Origin: Parachlamydiales bacterium
Lineage (GTDB): Bacteria > Chlamydiota > Chlamydiia > Chlamydiales > SM23-39
DNA length: 6,178 nucleotides
Direction: 5' to 3'
NCBI GenBank assembly: GCA_003151315.1
Contig: PLXF01000054.1
Coordinates: forward strand, 10,444 to 16,621
Made by a program: the position numbers and the translations under genes. The notes beneath the pieces were generated by a model, which saw only the letters and a program-made list of their open reading frames with translations, had not been told where the DNA came from and made no database searches. Shown piece after piece: positions 1 through 5,054 of this stretch; position 1 is the stretch's first letter; the number at the start of each line of letters is the position of its first letter.

Positions 1-867
1 CGGAAAATCACTTTTACCCAGCTAATGACAAATTTGGGAGCGCAAATAGAAGAGCGAGAGGAAATCCGGGTGCTCCGAGATGCGGCGGCTGAAATAAAGA
101 GGTGGATTAAATGGGAAGCGGCTTCTCTTAAAGAGGCCTATAAAGGGGTATGTTGGTTCCAAAATCGGGCGGATATAATAGGATTTATGGTTGTTTATGC
201 TTATGCTCAAGACCGCACGAAAACCTTAGGTGAGGCCTGTTCTTTTTTTGCTGCCATTCGTGATGACTTGGATCGGGCGGCGAACTCAGGTGAAGCTCAA
301 GCTCTTCTTAAACAATGTCTGCAGACGTTAGAAAACCGCAAGCATGCTCTTAAAGTAGATCTCCTGGTAAATCCAAAAAATCACCTGAATACACCGAGCT
401 ATATCAGCCCATTTTATGATTTAGAGCAGCAGACGTATCGGGTAAATCGAATGTTGGAGCGACTTGAAGAGGGGATCTTGGCGGCGCGGGACGAAGCTCT
501 AGGCTGGGCGGAATTTGCTCCGTTGGAAATGGGCTCTTTTAAAGAGTTGGGCGAAGGATATCGGTGTGATATCCCTACGGCTAAAGGGTTCTTTGCCGTC
601 CATTCTACAATGGTAGAAGAGAGCCAAGTAAGACTAGAGTCTTTACGGAATTATTTTGTGGAGAAAAAGCCCCGTTTGCAAGAAGCCTATACGGAAGTGG
701 AGCGGGCTCTGGCATTGGGTAAAGCGTGCGTTGAAGCGCTGCCCGTCCCCTCGATCACTACATCAATTTATAATCATGCCCTAAAAAGGGTGTTAAATCA
801 TATGCAAATAGGCATTGGGATATCGGTGCGTAATAAACAAGAATTGCAGAGGCGGATAATTCTATGA
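1..867 (+). CDS. Helical repeat protein, C-terminal part (5' end outside window)
   Basis: I do not recognise the family. The reading frame is open from base 1. The first ATG in frame (25) has no Shine-Dalgarno sequence, and similarity to the next gene product starts before it: TQLMTNLGAQIEEREEIR here against IRLAATLSTQIEEKEEIR there. ATG25 is therefore probably an internal Met, and a longer N-terminus lies upstream. Numbering from that Met, two related helical modules lie at about 7-115 and 142-258. Each has a W-x-x-W/F motif (W27/W30; W161/F164), an FFA motif (F74-F75-A76; F189-F190-A191) and ends near HALK. The strongest block shared with the next protein is RMLERLEEGILAARDE (142-157), followed by GWAE. 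No signal peptide or membrane segment is visible in this part. The stop overlaps the next start (ATGA). It is probably a structural or interaction protein; function unknown. Confidence 0.88.
   Translation, partial: RKITFTQLMTNLGAQIEEREEIRVLRDAAAEIKRWIKWEAASLKEAYKGVCWFQNRADIIGFMVVYAYAQDRTKTLGEACSFFAAIRDDLDRAANSGEAQALLKQCLQTLENRKHALKVDLLVNPKNHLNTPSYISPFYDLEQQTYRVNRMLERLEEGILAARDEALGWAEFAPLEMGSFKELGEGYRCDIPTAKGFFAVHSTMVEESQVRLESLRNYFVEKKPRLQEAYTEVERALALGKACVEALPVPSITTSIYNHALKRVLNHMQIGIGISVRNKQELQRRIIL
43..369 (+). repeat. Helical module copy 1 (protein-level repeat, first paralogue)
   Basis: This is the first of four diverged copies of a ~110-residue module. Landmarks are QIEEREEI, W27-x-x-W30 followed by SLKE, FFAAIRD (74-80) and a closing HALK. 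The repeat is visible only in protein sequence, not as DNA identity. Confidence 0.55.
448..798 (+). repeat. Helical module copy 2 (first paralogue)
   Basis: The second copy in the first protein starts at RMLER. Landmarks are EEGILAARDE, W161-x-x-F164 followed by SFKE (compare SLKE in copy 1), FFAVHST and a closing HALKR. It matches the corresponding module of the next protein more closely than it matches copy 1, so the internal duplication came before the gene duplication. Confidence 0.6.
848..855 (+). promoter_or_regulatory. Purine-rich ribosome binding site for the 864 gene
   Basis: AGAGGCGG lies inside the end of the upstream gene, 8 bases before ATG864 (11 from its AGAGG core). It is a moderate Shine-Dalgarno match. 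With the ATGA overlap at 864-867 it supports re-initiation, that is translational coupling, and it supports 864 as the start. Confidence 0.5.
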
Positions 868-2180
868 ATGTAGTGCAAGCGCTTTCCAGTCCGAGAGGAT
901 CAGAAGGGTCCTTAGAAGAGCTGTTTTCTTTGGTAGCGGCTTCCGATAACCGGATCGCTCGCTTTGGCGCGCAATCGGTGCAAGAGAGTCATCAAACGGC
1001 TCTTCGCGCTATGCAAGTATCCCAGGAGGTGGAACTGCGCATAACCGATTTGTGTCAAAAAATCCGAACCCTAAACGCGAGGGTGCTTGTTGCAGAGAGC
1101 GATTACCGGGAAGTACAGAGGATCGGGGAAGAAAAAATCTCAACTTTAAGATTCCAAATCGGTTTGTCCAAACAGTCTTTGATAGGTTCGCGAATTGAAA
1201 TCGGCAACTTTCAGTCTTTGCATACAAAACTACAGGAAAGCATTGTCCATAGAAGTTCTCAGTTCCTAGAGGCTGAGCGAGTTGAGCGGCAATTATCTAG
1301 GGAGATAATTGGGGCGCAAGAAGAAACTGCCGTTGTGATCCGATTAGCCGCCACTTTATCTACACAGATAGAGGAAAAAGAGGAGATCCGCGCACATCGA
1401 GAGGTAATGGATGAGACAGTCCGATGGGTTGAGTGGGTGGATCGGGACCTCAGAGCGCGATCTGAGCCTTATAAACAGGCACATTGGAATTGGCGCGAAT
1501 CACAGGCGTCTGGATATAACAGCACAAAGCAATATTTTGCGTCTATTCGGGATTATATAAATCGATGTTCAGACCCGGCCTTAGGTCGGTCATGCCTTAA
1601 AAATTGGATTCTGATGGATAGAAAGGGTTTTCAAAGTTTGAGAGAGGCGCGCCTAGCCTATGCATCTGCTGATTGCTTTGCTGATACTCACAAATATTAT
1701 GAAGAAGTCTTAGAACATTACGAGGCGAGGTTATTCCGTTCTGATCGGATGTTGGAACGTCAGGATGAAGGGATTGTGGCTGCGAGAGATGAAGCTGAGG
1801 GCTGGGCTGAATGGGCTGCCTTAGAAGCGGACTCTTTTGAAACGCTCACTGCCTTTCACTGCGATTCTGCCCGAGCGAAAGAGAACTTCGCCGATTATTC
1901 GACATTTCTGAGAGGAGTAAAGGGATCTCTCCTCGAAATACGGGATCATCTGGAGGCGAAACGGCCAAATCTTCAAGCCGCGTGCCTACATATTGAAAAG
2001 AGATACCAGGAAGCTCTTGTCAAACAGGCCGAAGAGCCCGACCTCCTTTCGTGGAAGGCGAGCGTCCATCTGTTTTATCTACACGCTTTAAAAAGGATAA
2101 GAAGCTACGCGAAAATAGGGGCCGATTCATTGGCTGAGATTAAGCAAAAAATGGAACAAGCCCGAAGGGATGTGGAATAA
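864..2180 (+). CDS. Coiled-coil/helical repeat protein, tandem paralogue of the upstream gene
   Basis: This 438-residue protein belongs to no family I recognise. Residues 1-30 are weakly structured. Residues about 40-165 look like coiled coil, rich in Glu, Arg, Gln and Leu with heptad-like spacing. Residues about 168-417 align with the whole visible part of the upstream protein and again hold two related modules (about 168-264 and 295-417). These carry W188/W191 and W314/W317, the YFA/NFA motif (224-226; 341-343), and RMLERQDEGIVAARDE (295-310) followed by GWAEW. HALKR (407-411) closes the second module, as in the paralogue. There is no signal peptide or membrane helix. The start at 864 overlaps the previous stop as ATGA, and the next gene starts 2 bases after the stop. 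The pair probably arose by gene duplication and may form homo- or hetero-oligomers. The role is unknown; delivery as an effector or scaffold is inference from context only. Confidence 0.93.
   Translation: MNVVQALSSPRGSEGSLEELFSLVAASDNRIARFGAQSVQESHQTALRAMQVSQEVELRITDLCQKIRTLNARVLVAESDYREVQRIGEEKISTLRFQIGLSKQSLIGSRIEIGNFQSLHTKLQESIVHRSSQFLEAERVERQLSREIIGAQEETAVVIRLAATLSTQIEEKEEIRAHREVMDETVRWVEWVDRDLRARSEPYKQAHWNWRESQASGYNSTKQYFASIRDYINRCSDPALGRSCLKNWILMDRKGFQSLREARLAYASADCFADTHKYYEEVLEHYEARLFRSDRMLERQDEGIVAARDEAEGWAEWAALEADSFETLTAFHCDSARAKENFADYSTFLRGVKGSLLEIRDHLEAKRPNLQAACLHIEKRYQEALVKQAEEPDLLSWKASVHLFYLHALKRIRSYAKIGADSLAEIKQKMEQARRDVE
1365..1655 (+). repeat. Helical module copy 3 (second paralogue)
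   Basis: Landmarks are QIEEKEEI, W188-VE-W191 and YFASIRD (224-230). It aligns directly with copy 1 of the upstream gene (QIEEREEI, W27-x-x-W30, FFAAIRD), with the interval between the Trp and Phe motifs shorter by about 11 residues. Confidence 0.55.
1746..2114 (+). repeat. Helical module copy 4 (second paralogue)
   Basis: Landmarks are RMLER, DEGIVAARDE, W314-AE-W317, NFADYST and HALKR. This is the best-conserved module between the two paralogues: RMLER, EGI, AARDEA and GWAE are identical. Confidence 0.6.
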
Positions 2181-2182
2181 AT

Positions 2183-3082
2183 ATGCTGAAAATTAGACAA
2201 AAAACGCACCACTCTAGTTCCTCCTCTCACTCCTCTGCAGTGGCTATACCCCCAGTTGTTATGCCCCCTTTGCCTCTGGCGCCCCCTATTGTTCTCCCAG
2301 TTAATCCTATTAGCCCTATTAGTCTGGGGCATGTTGTAGGGTCTTTGAGCCGGCCTGATAGTCCTCGTCGCCTAGCTTCGGATCGAGAGGCGATTGTAGC
2401 GAGGCGGCTGCAGGCGCTAGGCCCTGATGAGAATGCACAGCGCGTCCAAAGATTAATGGATGAGATGGAGGGGATGGCTCTTTTTCCTGAGGGGGAAATT
2501 GCGTCATGGAGCCGGCAATTTAGCGATATTTCATCTGATAATCCTCAATCTCGCGCCGATGCGCTGGCCATTCTTTTTCTCGATGTGATCCAACCCGCTT
2601 ATAAACATTATGCGGAAGAGAAAGAGATGTTAGAGCTACTGGGCGAGTGGGAAAAAGAGATCGACGAGCTCCTCTCCATTTTTTCTCCAGAGGCGGGATC
2701 GATTGCTCCGTTTTCTCAGAAGATGCAAGCGCAGCTTAAAGAAATAGAGACTTTTGAAAACGAGCTTTTGGTCGAAGAGATAGGCTTTCAGATTCGCAAC
2801 GCGGCGATTGTGTCGGCGGCGCAAGTCAGAGAAGAGAGGCACCAGGAAAACACCGCCGTTCTTAGGCATCACTATACTCAATTTCATCACAACTGCCAGC
2901 AGATAAATGAACGAGCTTTGGTTCAATCCGAGGCGTTACATCAAGCTATCGATCAGCTCCACGATGAATCGATTGAAGTCGCAGAAGCGGCGCTAATAAT
3001 AGGCCAGGAGATCGTGGCGCAGCAGGAGTCTTTGGATAAGACCCTTTCTCAAGCAATGGCCCTAATCGGAAGGATTTTATGA
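2183..3082 (+). CDS. Coiled-coil protein with Ser/His- and Pro-rich N-terminus
   Basis: This 299-residue protein is of no known family. Residues 9-18 are Ser/His only. Residues 22-48 are Pro-rich and hydrophobic (PPVVMPPLPLAPP at 23-35), with PxxP spacing like that of ligands for SH3-type domains. This disordered leader would suit a type III secretion signal or a host-protein ligand, but neither is shown. Residues about 60-100 are a charged helical stretch. Residues about 101-145 resemble the region just before the U-box in the 3645 gene product (W109-x-x-x-F113, then FLD). The rest, about 145-295, is mostly coiled coil. No membrane segment is seen. AAGGGA at 2165-2170 is a somewhat distant ribosome site. 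The gene starts 2 bases after the previous stop and overlaps the next gene as ATGA. It has 8 lysines against about 17 arginines. Confidence 0.92.
   Translation: MLKIRQKTHHSSSSSHSSAVAIPPVVMPPLPLAPPIVLPVNPISPISLGHVVGSLSRPDSPRRLASDREAIVARRLQALGPDENAQRVQRLMDEMEGMALFPEGEIASWSRQFSDISSDNPQSRADALAILFLDVIQPAYKHYAEEKEMLELLGEWEKEIDELLSIFSPEAGSIAPFSQKMQAQLKEIETFENELLVEEIGFQIRNAAIVSAAQVREERHQENTAVLRHHYTQFHHNCQQINERALVQSEALHQAIDQLHDESIEVAEAALIIGQEIVAQQESLDKTLSQAMALIGRIL
3068..3074 (+). promoter_or_regulatory. Ribosome binding site for the 3079 gene
   Basis: GGAAGGA ends 4 bases before ATG3079, inside the last codons of the upstream gene. This good match supports 3079 as the start and fits translational coupling. 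Confidence 0.6.
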
Positions 3083-3648
3083 GTGCGATCAACTCTTCGT
3101 TTGGACAAGAGGAAAAATATCAGCAACTCCCTTTAGCTCCCGAAAGGCCCCCTGTTTTACGGACCGCCCGTATGAGTGAGCGGCTGCAAACATTGCAGGC
3201 GATCCGAGAGCGGGGAGGCTTAGAGGCGATTCGTCAAGAGAGGGCGAGAGCTATCCACATGCGGGAGATCGGGCAAATGGCCGAAATTCAGGCAATGGCC
3301 GCCGCTTTAGATGAGCAGGAGCGGGGGATTGAAGAGCAATCCAACGCCATTTTTACCCAAATTGTGGCTATCGATGAAGTGGCGGCTGCTCAGCAGCGTG
3401 TAGATGGCGCGCAACGACAGCTACAAGAGGTGAGCTCTGTCATGACCGGGCTACAAAGGGACGTAACCCAAGAACAACAGAGGTTGAAACAGCGGCAACA
3501 GGCGATAGGAGAGTTGGCGCATGAATTTGCCATTCTCCGATTTGCCGCTCAGCAGGGGAGTGTTTCTCCTCACCAAGCCCCTTTATTACAAATAGGCAAG
3601 GCGGGTTGTAATGCCCTCGCTGGTTATATGTCTCGGAGGGACCAATGA
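3079..3648 (+). CDS. Small lysine-poor coiled-coil protein
   Basis: This 189-residue protein matches no family I recognise. Residues 1-30 are probably disordered, with a short Pro patch (LPLAPERPP at 17-25). Residues about 33-65 are Arg-rich helix. Residues about 66-150 are coiled coil rich in Gln, Glu and Ala. The last ~40 residues are less charged (SVSPHQAPLLQIGKAG) and may be a docking tail. There is no signal peptide or convincing membrane helix. It has only 3 lysines (13, 137, 174) against about 19 arginines, the same bias as the U-box protein that follows. Both ends overlap neighbours as ATGA, so its production is probably tied to the genes at 2183 and 3645. A coiled-coil partner or adaptor of those two products is the simplest inference. 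Confidence 0.92.
   Translation: MSAINSSFGQEEKYQQLPLAPERPPVLRTARMSERLQTLQAIRERGGLEAIRQERARAIHMREIGQMAEIQAMAAALDEQERGIEEQSNAIFTQIVAIDEVAAAQQRVDGAQRQLQEVSSVMTGLQRDVTQEQQRLKQRQQAIGELAHEFAILRFAAQQGSVSPHQAPLLQIGKAGCNALAGYMSRRDQ
3635..3640 (+). promoter_or_regulatory. Strong ribosome binding site for the U-box gene
   Basis: GGAGGG lies 4 bases before ATG3645, within the end of the upstream gene. It is the best Shine-Dalgarno sequence in the window and fixes the start of the U-box gene. Confidence 0.7.
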
Positions 3649-5036
3649 ACCCTGTCAGCAATATAGGATTCTCATCCGCTCCGGTTTTCATGAGAGATAC
3701 GCACCCCCTGCGTAGGCAGTTGCGCGCTGAATTTAGTGCAATCCGAGAGCAGATAGCCCATTCCCGTTTGCAAGACGAGATGACGCAGTCGATCTGCATT
3801 TGGTTGGACAATTTCACACGGGCATTAAACTCCAGCCAGGATGAAGAGGGGGTGTTACAAGCCTATATCCCTTTCTTGCAAGATCTTTTGGTCGATCCGA
3901 TCACCTCGGCGCCCCTTGATCCTCACGCCCTTTTAGGGAGCGATGGGCATACGTATGGGATGATGTCGCTGGCTGTTTTTCGCCTTACCGCCCCCCAGCA
4001 GTTTCGCACCCGCTCGCCCCTTGATCTTCAGAATGAACAACCTCTTATCGCGGAGCCCCATACTGTGGTCCGGCATATGATAGGTTGGCTTCACGATCAC
4101 AAGGCACTTCTCTATTCAGAAGAGGTGAGGCAAAAATATGTAGCTCTTCTCTCTCAACGCCCTTCAGCTCCAAAGCCCCCTTCTGAAAGACGCGCCAAGA
4201 TGGAGGCGATTTTAAAACGGCGCGCCGAGGCTCGAGAGGCGCAAGAAGAAGAAAAGAAAGAGGCGGCCTCAGCGAGGATTTTGCCATTCTTAGGAAGGGC
4301 CACAGAGTTAAATCGGGAATTGCGGGATCGAGCGGCCGAGTCTAGCGCGCAGATTGCGCAAAGCCATCAACGGAACCTAGCCTCTTTTGAGGAGCTGGAA
4401 GCGCGCGATAGAGCGCGTGAAGAGGAGTTAAGAGGTCGAATCATCGTTGTAGAAGAGCGGCTAGAGGCGGTCCAGGAACAGGTTGTTCAAGCGCAAGCTC
4501 CCTATGCAGAGGTGCAAAACCTTATCGCTAACGATTCTTTAGAGAGCCGAGCCGCATTTGTAGAGATGAGCCGCCAGATTGCTCAAGCTGTAGAACAGGC
4601 GCTCAACCCTCCAGATTTGCAAAGCGACGCTCATGTTCGGCAGGTGATGGCCCAAGTGGAAGAAGAGAGCCGCAGGCAACAAGAAGCCCTGGCTCAATTG
4701 GAGAGGCAATTTCTGCAAACTTCTGCAGGCATTGCTGTCATTCAGGAGCAAATTCAGGAATTGAACAGAAGTTTAGCCGTTACAACCGTTGCCCTTACTG
4801 CAGCTCGAAGACAAGAGCTGATTTTGCAGCGCAGTATTGCAGAGACCCGCCTTCAGGTTGAGCAAGCTAAACAGAAGAGGCAAAAAAGTATTTGGAGCAC
4901 GATCGCTATTATCGGCGTCTCCGTTTTTGCCACATGGGCTTTAGGAGCGTTAATGCCCGCAGCACCCTCCCTGCAAGGGGCTTTTTTGCCTCAGCAGAGA
5001 GGCGGCCTCCAATTAGCTTTACGATTTATTTTTTAA
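3645..5036 (+). CDS. U-box, coiled-coil, membrane-anchored protein (probable E3 ubiquitin ligase effector)
   Basis: This 463-residue protein has a helical N-terminus (about 20-79), then a U-box at about 80-150, a charged Arg/Glu linker (155-210), coiled coils (about 215-414) and one hydrophobic segment (about 415-438) after a basic KQKRQK. The U-box shows DPIT (84-87, the usual CPIT loop with the E2-contacting Ile), GHTY (101-104), TRSPL (122-126) and the closing EPHTVVRHMIGWL (137-149). U-boxes bind ubiquitin-loaded E2 enzymes; bacteria that have them (Legionella LubX, for example) use them in host cells. One oddity: the Pro normally two residues before the Thr of loop 2 is Phe120, so E2 binding may be altered. 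Residues 1-152 and 206-408 hold no lysine. The tail ends in LQLALRFIF. The domain is confident; ligase activity, secretion and target membrane are inference. Confidence 0.92.
   Translation: MNPVSNIGFSSAPVFMRDTHPLRRQLRAEFSAIREQIAHSRLQDEMTQSICIWLDNFTRALNSSQDEEGVLQAYIPFLQDLLVDPITSAPLDPHALLGSDGHTYGMMSLAVFRLTAPQQFRTRSPLDLQNEQPLIAEPHTVVRHMIGWLHDHKALLYSEEVRQKYVALLSQRPSAPKPPSERRAKMEAILKRRAEAREAQEEEKKEAASARILPFLGRATELNRELRDRAAESSAQIAQSHQRNLASFEELEARDRAREEELRGRIIVVEERLEAVQEQVVQAQAPYAEVQNLIANDSLESRAAFVEMSRQIAQAVEQALNPPDLQSDAHVRQVMAQVEEESRRQQEALAQLERQFLQTSAGIAVIQEQIQELNRSLAVTTVALTAARRQELILQRSIAETRLQVEQAKQKRQKSIWSTIAIIGVSVFATWALGALMPAAPSLQGAFLPQQRGGLQLALRFIF
3882..4094 (+). other. U-box domain (residues ~80-150)
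   Basis: The order of conserved elements fits the U-box: hydrophobic-x-DPIT, an acidic/Pro turn, GSDGHTY, a helix, TRSPL, then a Leu/Ile-Pro-x-x-x-hydrophobic helix ending in IGWL. There are no paired Cys/His zinc ligands, which separates it from a RING. TRSPL also occurs at this position in the eukaryotic U-box ligase CHIP (STUB1). Confidence 0.8.
4887..4958 (+). other. Predicted membrane-spanning segment (residues ~415-438)
   Basis: A run of about 24 mostly apolar residues (SIWSTIAIIGVSVFATWALG, then ALMP) follows the basic KQKRQK. The positive-inside rule would place the long coiled-coil and U-box part on the cytosolic side, with about 25 residues on the other side. It resembles a tail anchor, though that distal segment is rather long for one. 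Confidence 0.7.
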
Positions 5037-5039
5037 ATA

Positions 5040-5044
5040 AAGGA
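5040..5044 (+). promoter_or_regulatory. Ribosome binding site for the 5055 gene
   Basis: AAGGA sits in the 18-base gap between the U-box gene and the next gene, 10 bases before ATG5055. It supports 5055 as the start. This AT-rich gap is too short for a whole promoter, so a promoter of its own would have to lie within the end of the U-box gene. Confidence 0.55.
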
Positions 5045-5054
5045 AATAAAGATT

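Noticed and set aside
3440..3817. Minus-strand open frame of 125 codons
   Set aside because: It lies opposite two genes with good ribosome sites and coherent coiled-coil/U-box products. Its product shows no domain, so it is a shadow frame.
3882..4094. Zinc-binding RING finger instead of a U-box
   Set aside because: The region has no cysteine and no paired Cys/His zinc ligands, while the U-box residues are in place.
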